DNA of 36,085 bases from Deltaproteobacteria bacterium (GCA_020850995.1 JADZDP010000122.1:1-36085), one strand, 5' to 3'; shown: positions 9,601 to 17,721, numbered from the stretch's first letter. Numbers and translations are program-made. Notes: generated by a model from the letters alone, not told the origin.

Positions 9601-10063
9601 GGGCCTCGTCGGGCGTGGACGGGTCGAGCGCCGGCAGGTGCAGCATGTCGGCCACGTGGCGTTGGTCCTGCTCGTTGGGGCTGGTGTGGCAGCCCGGGTC
9701 ACCGGCGCTCACGACGACCATGCCCGCGCCCACGCCCATGTAGGGGATGGTACTGAGCGGATCGCCCGCCGACGAGAGCCCGAGGTGCTTCATGGCGACG
9801 AGCGAGCGCGCGCCCGCCAGCGAGGCCGCGTACGCGAGCTCCACCGCGATCTTCTCGTTGACCGCGTACTCGAAGCCGATGCCCAGCTCGTCGGCGAGCG
9901 CGGCGAACGCGTCGGTCACCTCAGACGACGGCGTGCCCGGATAGCCGGTGGCGAAGGCCACGCCCGCCTCGAGCGCGCCGCGCACGATGGCCTCGTTGCC
10001 AAGCAAGAGCGCCTCGCCGCCGTCGGCGAGCAGCGCGCTATCGGCTCGCAGCGGGCGCGCCAC
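6629..10063 (-). CDS. iorA: IorA fused to a GltD-like FAD/NAD(P) oxidoreductase and a ferredoxin domain
   Basis: The protein has 1144 residues, whereas ordinary IorA has roughly 600. Residues 15-565 are IorA: YPGTPSSEV in the pyrimidine domain, CSGCPHR near 381, and the TPP-binding GDSTFFHSG...LDNDVTAMTG at 450-486. Residues 592-604 hold an extra Cys trio (CRTCGRQALGHRC). Residues 638-1030 resemble the glutamate synthase small subunit/dihydropyrimidine dehydrogenase module. They comprise a Cys-rich Fe-S segment (CASQCP...CHRPCERVC), a FAD motif (VVGAGPAGLAAA, 734) and an NAD(P) motif (VIGGGNSAID, 859). The tail carries two [4Fe-4S] motifs (CGNCSVCTEVVGCPAF and CIDCRLCVSTCP). The likely meaning is a 2-oxoacid oxidoreductase wired internally to NAD(P). 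It starts at a GTG 6 bases after the upstream gene. A sequencing-made fusion is unlikely because the frame is open and in register throughout. Confidence 0.93.
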   Translation of the reverse strand: MARPLRADSALLADGGEALLLGNEAIVRGALEAGVAFATGYPGTPSSEVTDAFAALADELGIGFEYAVNEKIAVELAYAASLAGARSLVAMKHLGLSSAGDPLSTIPYMGVGAGMVVVSAGDPGCHTSPNEQDQRHVADMLHLPALDPSTPDEALRLTRFAFELSEACKLPVLLRPTTRVCHARAPVRLGPRRAPTVRGFVRDPARLLPVPVNARRLRGEIEGRLERARRAILADGAAFSRVGQGRLALLSSGAAAALCADVLAVLREHGLARELSFLRVAAVHPLPVEWLVEQLRGLDELLVVEELSPFLEDALRSLTSVYGLPVRILGQRTGHVPTHGELSREAAQGAVERAFGLPRTVEHAPAVAAGPPVPARPPILCSGCPHRAAFVAVKAVFGDDALMFNDIGCYTLGASPPFDAGDALLSMGSGIALAAGVSRMLKQRTVAFLGDSTFFHSGMPALLDVVKEEADVVTVVLDNDVTAMTGFQTSPLVQIGAGKSGGHGDARVRRRVDIANIVRALGVSHVERVDPLQVAATHGAFERARAAKGPSVLILERPCPVFLHREGIENPPVVETAPAQAPARTQVDNDTCRTCGRQALGHRCRQPVMKPFERSMARARSLEVGNDPPRARPAVAPCASQCPLFLCIQGYATHIAAGQYAHALELILDGLPLPEAVCRVCHRPCERVCVRASTDEPVAINELKRFVVEWANEHPTAVASLPKDAEHGRTVAVVGAGPAGLAAAYDLRARGYRVALFDARTEAGGLLRWGIPAYRLPKDALARDLARVTQAGVELHLGRALGANLALDELLAGHDAVVLAHGAWRPGALVVPGEGDARVVDALAFLERAGEGTASNVLVIGGGNSAIDAARTALRKGARAVSVACLEAREDMPAITSEIEAAVDEGVRLLCRTKVSSRQNGGVLLCDVEKTDPRRVDPGAFRALAGTERALPVELIVLAIGQQPDLSMLEGAGLAQSAAGALAIDEGNRTSHARVFAAGDLVERDRSVTSAIASGRRAAWGVDAALRGSAEAARRPPPPRPTIAAASSSFAPRRSDPDRRVQAPLLPASTRTGSFDEVEGRISEEAARREAERCLVCGQCGNCSVCTEVVGCPAFYVEGGIHIDRALCIDCRLCVSTCPNGAIA

Positions 10064-10069
10064 GATCGC

Positions 10070-10564
10070 TCAGCCCTCCACCGAGAAGCGGCGCAGGCAG
10101 CAGTCGTCGCCGTCGGGCAGCGCCTTGAGGGTCTCCACCTTGAGCGAGGTGTTGAGCGCGCGGTTCACGGTGGCCACCGTGCCCTCAAACCAGGCATCGC
10201 AACCCGGACGATCCTCGGCGAGCAGGCCCTTCCTCTCGTGCCAGCCATGCCAGGGACAGCCGCGGTGGCGCACAAAGGCCTCCTTGCCGCCCGCGCCGAT
10301 CTCCACCACAGCGTCCTCGCCCATGCACACCGACGAGAACGCGATGCTCTCTGCCACCTGCTGCGGCAGCGAGCCGCTCTTGTCGAGGTGCTTGAGGTAG
10401 GCGGCGCCCGTGCCCTCACCGGTGACGCGCCACATCTCTTTCACCACCTCGGTGGCGTCGAGGTTCGGCGCCTTGCGCTGCACGGCCTCGCGCCAGGCGA
10501 AGTGCTGCGCGCGCGTGATCTCGCAGAGGATGCGGAAGCGCTTCTCGACGGGGGGGTCGCCCAT
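10070..10564 (-). CDS. L-2-amino-thiazoline-4-carboxylate hydrolase-like protein
   Basis: This 164-residue soluble protein is the first gene of the operon. Its C-terminal half, with GCPWHGWHER, a Cys/Asp pair (GCDAWFEGTV), NRALN and a terminal LPDGDDCCLRRF, resembles the ATC-hydrolase family. The founding member of that family hydrolyses aminothiazoline carboxylate to S- or N-carbamoyl-cysteine; many other members are uncharacterised. The same GDxxC ending occurs in small ligand-binding V4R-type domains, so a sensory role is possible. The conserved Cys and His residues could bind metal or act in catalysis. It lies 6 bases before the iorA fusion and must be co-transcribed with it. The ATG at 10564 has a modest GAGG 6 bases upstream. 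The family call is moderate and the function here is unknown. Confidence 0.6.
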   Translation of the reverse strand: MGDPPVEKRFRILCEITRAQHFAWREAVQRKAPNLDATEVVKEMWRVTGEGTGAAYLKHLDKSGSLPQQVAESIAFSSVCMGEDAVVEIGAGGKEAFVRHRGCPWHGWHERKGLLAEDRPGCDAWFEGTVATVNRALNTSLKVETLKALPDGDDCCLRRFSVEG

Positions 10565-10611
10565 GCTGTGCCTCGCTGTGCCACGAGCCTAGCGGCACGG
10601 TCGGTCGATGC

Positions 10612-10662
10612 CAGTCATTCTTTTCACGAACGTTCGTTGAAAAAAACGTCTGTTCAATTTTC
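10612..10662 (-). promoter_or_regulatory. A+T-rich operator/promoter region of the catabolic operon
   Basis: About 50 bases, distinctly richer in A+T than everything around them, lie 48-98 bases upstream of the first gene. They contain a perfect 12-base palindrome, ACGAACGTTCGT (10626-10637). A related imperfect copy, ACGTCTGTTCAA (10646-10657), begins exactly 20 bases further on, about two helical turns. Short palindromes like this are typical of TetR-family operators in acyl-CoA and aromatic catabolism. On the minus strand TTGAAC (10652-10657) could serve as a -35 box, but no convincing -10 box was seen. No regulator gene of this type lies in the window. Confidence 0.5.
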
Positions 10663-10707
10663 AGCACACCGCGTCACACCGCGCCCTTCGGCCACGTCGC
10701 CGCGGCC

Positions 10708-11811
10708 TCAGGAGGCGCCGCGCTCCGGGCGCGGCAGCGTCACCGTGAAGCAGGTGCCAGAGCGCTCGTCGGAGCTGAACGCGATGGTCCCGCCGTGCGC
10801 GAGCACGAGCTGCTCGGTGATGTAGAGCCCGAGGCCCAGCCCACCGGACTTGCAATCGCGCTGCAAGCCACGGAAGGGCGCGAACAGCACCGGCCGCAGC
10901 TCGTCGGGGATGGGCGGCCCCTGGTTGTGGACGCTCAGCGTCACCCGGTCGGCCGTGGTGCCGTCGACGCGCACCACGATCGGCGTGCCGGGCGCGCCGT
11001 GTTGCATGGCGTTGCCCACCAGGTTGGCCGCCACCTGCAGCAGGCGATCGGTGTCCCAACGACCCGTGACCTCGCCCGCGGTCTCCAAGCGGCAGCGCGC
11101 GCGCGTCTGCTCGGACTCGTCGACGACGCTGGTGACGACGCTGCCGAGGTCCACGGCGGTGATGGTCAGCGCGATGCCCGAGCCCAAGCGCAGGCGCGTC
11201 AGGTCGAGCAACTGCTCCACCATGCGCGTCATGCGCTGGCCGCTGGCGAGGATGCGCGCCAGCGGTTCCCGCAGGGCCTCGTCGTCGGCGCGGGCGTGCA
11301 GGATCTGCGCGCACATGATGATGCCGCTCAGCGGGTTGCGCAGATCGTGGCCCAGGATGCCCATGAACATCTCGCGCATCCGATCCTGTTCGCGCAGCTG
11401 TTGCCGTTGGCGCTCGAGCGTCGCGAACACCTCCACCTTGCCGCGCAGGATGTGGGGCTCGATGGGCTTGAACAGGAAATCGACGGCGCCAGCGTCGTAG
11501 CCTTGAAACACTCGCGACTGATCGCGCGCCCCGGCGGTGACGAAGATGATGGGCACGAAGCGGGTCTTTTCGACGCCGCGCATGAGCTCGGCCAGGGCGA
11601 ACCCGTCCATCTCCGGCATCTGCACGTCGATAATGGCGAGGGCGACGTCGCGCGCCAGCAGCACCTCGAGCGCGCTCGCCCCCGAGGACACCGTGACAAT
11701 CTCGATGTCGTCGCGCCGCAACATCGCTTCCAGGGCGATCAGGTTGGCAGCCACGTCGTCGACCACGAGGATGACCGGGCGACTGGTGAGCGAATGGCTC
11801 GTCGTGGTCAT
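10708..11811 (-). CDS. Receiver-histidine kinase hybrid
   Basis: The protein has 367 residues and no membrane segment. An N-terminal receiver domain (residues 13-130) has the acidic pair VVDD, phospho-acceptor Asp62 in IIDVQMPEMDG and the Lys of FKPIEPH. A helical linker follows, then a HisKA domain with the phosphorylatable His155 in GILGHDLRNPLSG and a HATPase domain with LVGNAMQHG and GGLGLGLYI. The usual DxGxG box reads HNQGPPIP. The domain order (receiver first, kinase second) suggests a kinase controlled by phosphotransfer from another kinase, most likely the large hybrid kinase two genes upstream. Its ATG shares one base with the stop of cheR (TGATG), so this is the last gene of a three-gene signalling operon. 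Confidence 0.92.
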   Translation of the reverse strand: MTTTSHSLTSRPVILVVDDVAANLIALEAMLRRDDIEIVTVSSGASALEVLLARDVALAIIDVQMPEMDGFALAELMRGVEKTRFVPIIFVTAGARDQSRVFQGYDAGAVDFLFKPIEPHILRGKVEVFATLERQRQQLREQDRMREMFMGILGHDLRNPLSGIIMCAQILHARADDEALREPLARILASGQRMTRMVEQLLDLTRLRLGSGIALTITAVDLGSVVTSVVDESEQTRARCRLETAGEVTGRWDTDRLLQVAANLVGNAMQHGAPGTPIVVRVDGTTADRVTLSVHNQGPPIPDELRPVLFAPFRGLQRDCKSGGLGLGLYITEQLVLAHGGTIAFSSDERSGTCFTVTLPRPERGAS

Positions 11812-12635
11812 CACGCCCTCCGGTAGAGGCGCTCGGCAGCGACGAAGGGGTGAAAGCGCCCGCCATGCTCCGACAGCGCCAGCGACTCGGTGGCTCCCAG
11901 GCCGAGCACGCCGCGCGGGCAGAGCGCGTCGAGGAAGAGCGCCAACGCTCGATCGCGGAGCTCGCGCGCGAAGTAGATGAGCACGTTGCGGCACGACACC
12001 GCGTGCACCTCGGCGAACGCCCCGTCAGTGGACAGGCTGTGCTCCGAGCACGACACGCGCGCGCGCAGGTGCGCGTCGAAGTGGAGCGTGGCGCCGTCGA
12101 TCCTCACATGATCGCTCAGGCGCGCGCGCCCGCCGGCGGCGCGGTAGTTGCGCTCGAACGCGGGCAGGCGCTCGGCCGGGTAGGCGCCGCTGGCCGCGAC
12201 CGCCAGGGCATGCTCGTCGATGTCGGTGGCATAGACCAGCGCGCGATCGAGCAGACCAGCCTCGGCGAGGATGACGGCGATCGAGTACGCCTCCTCGCCG
12301 GCCCCACAGCCCGCCACCCACACACGGATCGATGGGTAGGTCGCCAGCAGCGGCATCACCTCGTCACGCCAGGCGCGAAAGTACGAGGGATCGCGAAAGA
12401 GCTCGCTCACGCTGGTGGTGAGCGCCCGCGCCATCGTGGTCAGCGCCGCCGGGTCGCGACACACCAACGCCGCGAGCTCGTCGACGCTGGCGACGCCGAG
12501 CGCGGCGCGGGCCCGCTCGACGCCGCGCTCGAGCGACGGGCGGGCGTAGCCGCGGAAGTCGCAGTGCTTCCGTTCCAAGAGCTCCGCCAGCAAGGGTGCG
12601 AGCGGATCGTCGATCGGCGCGGTCGTCGTCGTCAC
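11811..12635 (-). CDS. cheR: CheR-type protein glutamate methyltransferase
   Basis: The 274-residue protein matches CheR. An N-terminal helical domain is followed by a SAM-binding Rossmann domain with [16 protein letters not shown] (residues 105-120), VYATDID, and the CheR signature SCRNVLIYF. CheR enzymes methylate glutamates of chemoreceptors, and CheR-like proteins in kinase operons may modify other sensors. It starts at a GTG overlapping the upstream kinase stop by 4 bases (GTGA). Neither a CheB methylesterase nor a chemoreceptor is encoded nearby, so the methylated target is unclear. Confidence 0.93.
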   Translation of the reverse strand: MTTTTAPIDDPLAPLLAELLERKHCDFRGYARPSLERGVERARAALGVASVDELAALVCRDPAALTTMARALTTSVSELFRDPSYFRAWRDEVMPLLATYPSIRVWVAGCGAGEEAYSIAVILAEAGLLDRALVYATDIDEHALAVAASGAYPAERLPAFERNYRAAGGRARLSDHVRIDGATLHFDAHLRARVSCSEHSLSTDGAFAEVHAVSCRNVLIYFARELRDRALALFLDALCPRGVLGLGATESLALSEHGGRFHPFVAAERLYRRA

Positions 12636-15205
12636 GCCGCCAACCAGGTTCGCATGGCCGACATCAGGCGTTCGCCGTCGACGGGCTTGGTGAGGTGGTC
12701 GTTGGCCCCAGCCGCCAAGCTCCGCTCGCGGTCATCGGGCATCGCCTTGGCCGTCAGCGTGATGATCGGCACCGCCCGGTAGTGCTGGTGGACGCGGATG
12801 CGCCGGGTGGCCTCGAGGCCATCGAGCTCGGGCAACATCACGTCCATCAGCACCAGGTCGACGCGAGGCGCCCGCTCCAGGCGCGCCAGTGCCTCCGTGC
12901 CGGTGCGCGCGACGTCGACGGCGACGCCGCGCGGCTCGAGCATGCTGGTGAGGGCGAACACGTTGCGGATGTCGTCCTCCACCAAGAGCACGCGCCGGCC
13001 GGCGAGCACGGCGTCGCGCTCGCCAGGTGCCTTGCCGCTCTCGCCGCTCACCTCGGCACGCGTCGGCCCCTGCAGCACCCGCGTCACCTCGTCGAACAGT
13101 CGCTCCGGCGAGCTCGCGCCTTTGACGACGATGGCGCGGGCGTAGCGACGCAGGTGTCGCTCCTCGTCGCCCGACAGGGCGCGCGCGGTGTGCACGATGA
13201 CCGGCGGCAGCGCGCCGGCGCCGTTGCCAGAGCGCTCGAGGAGCTCGATGCCGCTCTGGTCCGGCAGGATGAGGTCGAGCACCACGCAGTCGAAGGTCGC
13301 CGTGCGCAGCATGTCGGTGGCCTCGGCGGCGCTGGCAGCCCCCGCCACGTCGAGCCCGCGCGCGCGCAGCATGGCGGCGAGCGCGTCCTTGAGCGCGGCA
13401 TCGTCCTCGACAACCAGCACGCTGCGGCGCCCACCACCGCGCGTTTCCGGCCTGGCCGCGACGGCGTCCGCGCGCCCCGGAGCGATCGCCACGGGCGCAT
13501 CGGCCACGAGCCGCCGTGCCACCGTGGCCGTGAAGGTGCTGCCCTTGCCCGGCGCGCTCTCGAGCGTGATCGCACCGCCGAGGAGGGCGGCCAGCTCGCG
13601 CGAGATCGAGAGCCCGAGACCGGTGCCGCCGTACTTGCGGCTGGTGGTGCCGTCCGCCTGGCGGAACGCCTCGAAGATCCCCAGCTGATGCTCTGGCGCG
13701 ATGCCGATGCCCGTATCCGAGACCGCGAACGCGATGCGCCGCCCCGGCGCCGGGCTCACCCGCACCTCGACGTGCCCAGCCTCGGTGAATTTGATGGCGT
13801 TCGACAGCAGGTTGCTGAGGATCTGCTGCAGCCGCTGGCGGTCGGTCTCGATGGTGCTCGGGCTATCCGCCTCCACCCGCAGGCGGAGCACCAGCTTTCG
13901 TTCTGTGGCCAGCGGCGTGAAGCGCCGACCAAGCTCATCGATCAGGCCAGCGATGGTCACGGGCTCCACCTGCAGCTCGACGCGCCCGGCCTCGATCTTC
14001 GAGAGATCGAGGATGTCGTTGATCAAGGTCAGCAGGTCGTTGCCCGCAGCGGCGATGCTGGTCGCGAACTTGATCTGCTCGGACGTGAGATTGCCGCCCC
14101 CGTTCTCGGCAAGGAGGCGCGCGAGGATGAGCAAGCTGTTGAGTGGCGTGCGCAGCTCGTGCGACATGTTCGCCAGGAACTCCGACTTGTAGCGGCTGGC
14201 GCGCTCGAAGTCGGTGGCGGAGCGAGCGAGCGAGCGGCCCTGCTCGTCGAGGGTGTCGTTGGCCGAGCGCAGCTCCTCGTTGGCCGCCAGCAGCTTGTCA
14301 TTGCCGGCCCGCAGCGCGTCTTGCTGCGTTTGCAGCTCCTCCGCCTGGCGGCGGGTCTCTTCGAGGAGCTCCTGCTGCCGCTGGCGGTAGCGGGCCGAGC
14401 GGCAGGCGGTGCCGAGGGTCTGTGCCACCTCGTCGAGCAGGCCGCGCACCCGCGCCCCCGGCGTGCTGAGAAACCCGAGCTCGAGCACGCCGTTGGCAGT
14501 GCCATCAACGACCGTGGGCGCAATCAGGAGCGCTCGCGGCGCCACTGCGCCGGTGGCCGAGCGGACGTCGGCATAGCCCGCCGGGACCTCCTCGAGCGCC
14601 AGCGTGCGCCCTTCCGCGACGGCCTGTCCCACCAGCCCTTCGCCGGGCGCGAGCTGCTCCGGCGCGGCGTTGGCGCCGCCACGCGCGAAGGTGCCGCAGC
14701 GCTGGAGCTGGCCGCTCTCGAGCCGCACGTAGGCCGCGCCCACCTGCGCGCCGAGGTACTGCGCCAAGAACGAGAGCGCCCGCTGCCCGAGCGCGTCGAT
14801 GCTGAGCTCTCCTTGCAGGTGCGCAGCGAGCTGGTTCTTGCCCGCGGCCACCCATGCGTCTTCGGCGCTCTTCACCTTCGCCATCACGAACAGGCGAATG
14901 GTCACGCCAAGGAGGAGCAGGGTCAGGAAGCCGAACACCCGGTTCACTTGTGCGATGCGCGCAATCTCGGGGTCCGCGGGGAGCGCCTTGAGCACGTAGC
15001 CGGCGACGTTGAGGACCGCGGCGACGACGGCGACCACCAAGGGCGCCGACGGCCGCCACGCAAACAGGCAGGCGACCACCGGGATGAGGTAGAGCGACCA
15101 GGCCGGGACGCCGAGCGGCAGCACCTCGAAGTCGACGAGCAGCACCAGGGTGACGAGCACCCCGACCACGCCGAACAGCACCCGGTCGCTCGTGGCCGAC
15201 ATCAT
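12632..15205 (-). CDS. Membrane hybrid histidine kinase with GAF and two receiver domains
   Basis: The protein has 857 residues. Residues 8-110 contain about four membrane helices, residues 125-270 look like a GAF sensor domain, and residues 270-335 form a Gln/Glu-rich coiled coil. The HisKA domain has phosphoacceptor His349 ([15 protein letters not shown]). The ATPase domain has [21 protein letters not shown] and GGTGLGLSI. Two receiver domains follow, with Asp644 ([12 protein letters not shown]) and Asp788 ([13 protein letters not shown]). The first receiver has VVKG in place of the usual KP loop. Start codons at 15205 and 15202 are adjacent (Met-Met) and the choice makes little difference. 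The downstream cheR and receiver-kinase genes overlap or abut it. The signal sensed is unknown. Confidence 0.92.
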   Translation of the reverse strand: MMSATSDRVLFGVVGVLVTLVLLVDFEVLPLGVPAWSLYLIPVVACLFAWRPSAPLVVAVVAAVLNVAGYVLKALPADPEIARIAQVNRVFGFLTLLLLGVTIRLFVMAKVKSAEDAWVAAGKNQLAAHLQGELSIDALGQRALSFLAQYLGAQVGAAYVRLESGQLQRCGTFARGGANAAPEQLAPGEGLVGQAVAEGRTLALEEVPAGYADVRSATGAVAPRALLIAPTVVDGTANGVLELGFLSTPGARVRGLLDEVAQTLGTACRSARYRQRQQELLEETRRQAEELQTQQDALRAGNDKLLAANEELRSANDTLDEQGRSLARSATDFERASRYKSEFLANMSHELRTPLNSLLILARLLAENGGGNLTSEQIKFATSIAAAGNDLLTLINDILDLSKIEAGRVELQVEPVTIAGLIDELGRRFTPLATERKLVLRLRVEADSPSTIETDRQRLQQILSNLLSNAIKFTEAGHVEVRVSPAPGRRIAFAVSDTGIGIAPEHQLGIFEAFRQADGTTSRKYGGTGLGLSISRELAALLGGAITLESAPGKGSTFTATVARRLVADAPVAIAPGRADAVAARPETRGGGRRSVLVVEDDAALKDALAAMLRARGLDVAGAASAAEATDMLRTATFDCVVLDLILPDQSGIELLERSGNGAGALPPVIVHTARALSGDEERHLRRYARAIVVKGASSPERLFDEVTRVLQGPTRAEVSGESGKAPGERDAVLAGRRVLLVEDDIRNVFALTSMLEPRGVAVDVARTGTEALARLERAPRVDLVLMDVMLPELDGLEATRRIRVHQHYRAVPIITLTAKAMPDDRERSLAAGANDHLTKPVDGERLMSAMRTWLAA

Positions 15206-15305
15206 GTGCGCGCCTTGAGCAGCACCTCGACGTTCATGACGCGTTCCTGCCGGCTTCAGTGGCGGCGCGCAATCGCGGTCGGCGCCACGCGCGCTCGGCC
15301 GAGCG

Positions 15306-16562
15306 TCACTCCCGGGCTGGCGCCCCGAGCCGCGTCGCGCCCACCAGCCACACGCTGGCGGCCACGCCCACGGCCACCAGCGCAAGGCCGATCCCCTGGG
15401 CCACACTGCCGGTGGCGCTCGAGACCGCGCCGATGAGCGGCGGGCTCGGCACGTCGCCGAAGAGGTGCGTCAGCATGAGCGCCACGCCAAAGGCGCGCGC
15501 GCGCACCCCCACGTCGACGGCGTTGACCAGGAGCGCGTTGACGGGGGCGTTGTACATCCACAAGAACACCTGCGCGGCCGTGAGCGCGACGGTGATGGCG
15601 AGCGCGCCCTGAGCGAAGAACAGGGCCCAGGCCGCCAAGATGAGCCCCGGGATGCACGAGGCGCCGCACACCACGAAGTAGGCCTCGCGCACGCGCGTCT
15701 GCAGCGCGTCGCCGAGCACGCCGCCCGCGACGGTGCCGACCAACCCACCGACGACGATGGACAGGCCGGCGACGGTGCCCGCCTCGGCGAGCGAGAAGCC
15801 GCGCTCGCGCGACAGGAAGGTGGGGAACCAGTCGCCGATGCCCCCGAGCGCGAAGGTCATGGCGATGTAGCCGCCGGTGGCGTAGCGCCAGCGCGCGTTG
15901 CGCGCGAAGCCACGCAACGCGCCGGACCACGAGGGCGGCGCCGCGCGCGCGGCCCCCGGCTCGTCGAAGGCGCCGCGCGGAGGGTCGTGCAGCACCAGCG
16001 CCACCAGCGCCAACAGCAGCCCAGGTGCGCCCACGATGACGAAGGCGGCGCGCCACCCCCACCACTGCCCGAAGGCGCCTGCCAACGTGAAGCCGATGGC
16101 GACGCCGAGCGGCATGGCGACGTTCAAGACCGTGAGCGCCCGGTTCCTGCGTGCGGGCGGAAACAGGTCGGCGATCATGGCGGGGCTGATGGTGATGAAG
16201 GCGGCCTCGCCGATGCCCACCAGCGCGCGCGTCATCACGAGCATGGCGAAGCCGTCGGCGAAGGCGGCCGCCACGGTGGCAAGCGACCAGAGGGCCACGC
16301 CGACGGCGAGCAGGCGCGGGCGATTGCCCCGCTCTGCCAAGGAGCCGAACACCGGACAAGCGAGCGTGTAGACGAAGATGAAGGCCGAGAACACCAGGCC
16401 AGTCTGCTCGTCGGAGAGCCCGAGCTCGGCCTTGAACAGGTCCTTCACCGCCGAGGGCGCGTAGCGGTCGATGAAATTGAGCAGGCACATCGTCGTCAGC
16501 ACGGCGACGATGAGCACCGGCGAGCTGCGCTTCACTGATGACGACGGCGAGGGCTCCCCCAT
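15306..16562 (-). CDS. Spinster-like MFS transporter
   Basis: This 418-residue protein has about 12 hydrophobic helices. The N-terminal signature, [20 protein letters not shown] followed by [20 protein letters not shown], is that of the Spinster (Spns) branch of the major facilitator superfamily. The branch-typical [13 protein letters not shown] loop lies between helices 2 and 3, with [20 protein letters not shown] in helices 4-5. Family members move lipids, lysolipids or organic anions, and bacterial ones are mostly unassigned. It lies between a glycosyltransferase and a signalling operon on the same strand, with a G+C palindrome separating it from the former. Its substrate cannot be predicted. 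Confidence 0.9.
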   Translation of the reverse strand: MGEPSPSSSVKRSSPVLIVAVLTTMCLLNFIDRYAPSAVKDLFKAELGLSDEQTGLVFSAFIFVYTLACPVFGSLAERGNRPRLLAVGVALWSLATVAAAFADGFAMLVMTRALVGIGEAAFITISPAMIADLFPPARRNRALTVLNVAMPLGVAIGFTLAGAFGQWWGWRAAFVIVGAPGLLLALVALVLHDPPRGAFDEPGAARAAPPSWSGALRGFARNARWRYATGGYIAMTFALGGIGDWFPTFLSRERGFSLAEAGTVAGLSIVVGGLVGTVAGGVLGDALQTRVREAYFVVCGASCIPGLILAAWALFFAQGALAITVALTAAQVFLWMYNAPVNALLVNAVDVGVRARAFGVALMLTHLFGDVPSPPLIGAVSSATGSVAQGIGLALVAVGVAASVWLVGATRLGAPARE

Positions 16563-16581
16563 GAGCGCAGGCTAGCGCAGA

Positions 16582-16601
16582 GCGGCCGCGCGCGCGGCCG
16601 C
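16582..16601. repeat. Perfect 20-base G+C palindrome, possible hairpin terminator
   Basis: The sequence GCGGCCGCGCGCGCGGCCGC is identical to its reverse complement and sits in the 44-base gap between the glycosyltransferase stop and the MFS start. A flanking TAGCG (16573-16577) can pair with CGCTA (16610-16614) around it. As RNA it would form a very stable hairpin. No T-tract follows on the minus strand, so intrinsic termination is doubtful and a pause or mRNA-stability element is equally possible. Confidence 0.4.
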
Positions 16602-16606
16602 CAAGG

Positions 16607-17635
16607 CTACGCTACCACCACGAAGCTCTCGCCCTCGACGAAGCCCGCGCGCTCGAGCCCCGCCCGCACCACACCGCGCGCACCGCTCGTGCCCACGGCG
16701 CCGAGCGCGAACGAGCCCGGCAGCTCGGCGCGCAGTGCGGCGAGCTCGTCGGCGTGGCGCACCACCAGGTTGCGTCGGCGCCGCCCCACCTTGTCCGGCG
16801 CCACGTCGACGAACGCCGCCGGCTCCACGCCCTGGGTCGCCAGCGCGCGCGCGATGCGCCGGCCTTCCTTGCCGGCGCCGCACACGATCACGGGGCGCGC
16901 AGCGAGACCGAAGCGCGCCACCAGGTGCTCGGCCTTGACGCGCGCCAACAGGTCGCGCGGGTTGCGCGTGGCGAGCCCCGCGTGGATGCGCCACGCGTGG
17001 TGCAGCGCTGCCCGCTTCTCGAGGGCCCAGCCGGCGCACGACAAGCGCAAGAACAGGTCGTAGTCCTCGGGGAAGGGGGCAGGCGAGGTGCGCCAGCCGC
17101 CCACGGCGTCCAGCGCCGCGGTGCGGAAGGTGGTCGCCGGGTGGCAGAGCGGCTGCTCGATCCACAGCTCGCGCTGGTGGTCGGCGGCGCTGAGCGCTGC
17201 GTTCTGCCACGCGAGGTAGGCCACCAGACCGGCGTGGCGGCCATCCTCCGGTGCATGCCGCGGCGCCAAGCGCACCCGACAGCCCACCGCCCCCGTGCGC
17301 GGGCGCTCGGCGAGCCACGCGGCGTCGGCGGCCAGGCGCTCCGGGTGCATGACGTCGTCGGCGTCCATGCGCGCGATCAGGGGCGCTCGGCAGCGCGCGC
17401 GCCCAAGCTCCAGGGCGCCGCCGAGGGAGAGCGCGGGCGCGGCGTCGACCACCAGCACGCGCGGATCGCCGCGGGCGACACGCGAGAGCACCGCGGCCGA
17501 CCGGTCGCGGCAGCCGTGCAGCACGGCCACCACCTCGAGATCGACCGCGCGGCTCCGCAAGACGCTGCCGAGCGCCACCGCCAGGGTGCGCTCGGCGTCG
17601 CGAATGGGCAGCAGGACGGAGAGCGCGGGAGCCAT
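16607..17635 (-). CDS. Family 2 glycosyltransferase with a C-terminal Rossmann-like domain
   Basis: The protein has 342 residues. Residues 1-235 are a GT-A fold family 2 glycosyltransferase, with the N-terminal LSVLLPIRDAERTLAVALGS, the metal-binding ARMDADDVMHPERL and the later PFPEDYDLFLRL, which carries the presumptive catalytic acid. Residues 245-342 form a separate domain beginning VIVCGAGKEGRRIARAL, followed by AAFVDVAPDKVG. That resembles the nucleotide-binding N-domain of PglD-type and sugar-nucleotide enzymes. The second domain could bind NAD or a nucleotide and tune activity, but this is an inference. There is no membrane segment. The start is the ATG at 17635, facing tatA across an 86-base divergent promoter region. 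The acceptor is unknown. Confidence 0.88.
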   Translation of the reverse strand: MAPALSVLLPIRDAERTLAVALGSVLRSRAVDLEVVAVLHGCRDRSAAVLSRVARGDPRVLVVDAAPALSLGGALELGRARCRAPLIARMDADDVMHPERLAADAAWLAERPRTGAVGCRVRLAPRHAPEDGRHAGLVAYLAWQNAALSAADHQRELWIEQPLCHPATTFRTAALDAVGGWRTSPAPFPEDYDLFLRLSCAGWALEKRAALHHAWRIHAGLATRNPRDLLARVKAEHLVARFGLAARPVIVCGAGKEGRRIARALATQGVEPAAFVDVAPDKVGRRRRNLVVRHADELAALRAELPGSFALGAVGTSGARGVVRAGLERAGFVEGESFVVVA

Positions 17636-17711
17636 GCCTTGTCGGGGCCGCTATTTGTCGCTACCGAGAGAGTGACGAGCCGGCCCGCCGCACCCCTGCA
17701 GCGACCCTCGT

Positions 17712-17716
17712 GGAGG
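17712..17716 (+). promoter_or_regulatory. Ribosome binding site of tatA
   Basis: GGAGG stands 5 bases before the ATG at 17722. It decides the start: the in-frame GTG at 17710 would overlap this site and add four residues ahead of the usual TatA N-terminus. Confidence 0.75.
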
Positions 17717-17721
17717 ATGTC

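Noticed and set aside
7601..10825. Plus-strand open frame of over 1000 codons, antisense to the IorA fusion
   Set aside because: It is a shadow of high G+C codon use. It is His/Arg/Gly/Ala-rich and shows no family motifs, while the opposite strand has clear IorA and GltD signatures.
12596..15436. Plus-strand open frame of about 940 codons antisense to the hybrid kinase
   Set aside because: No recognisable domain; composition typical of antisense frames; the kinase on the minus strand has every expected motif.
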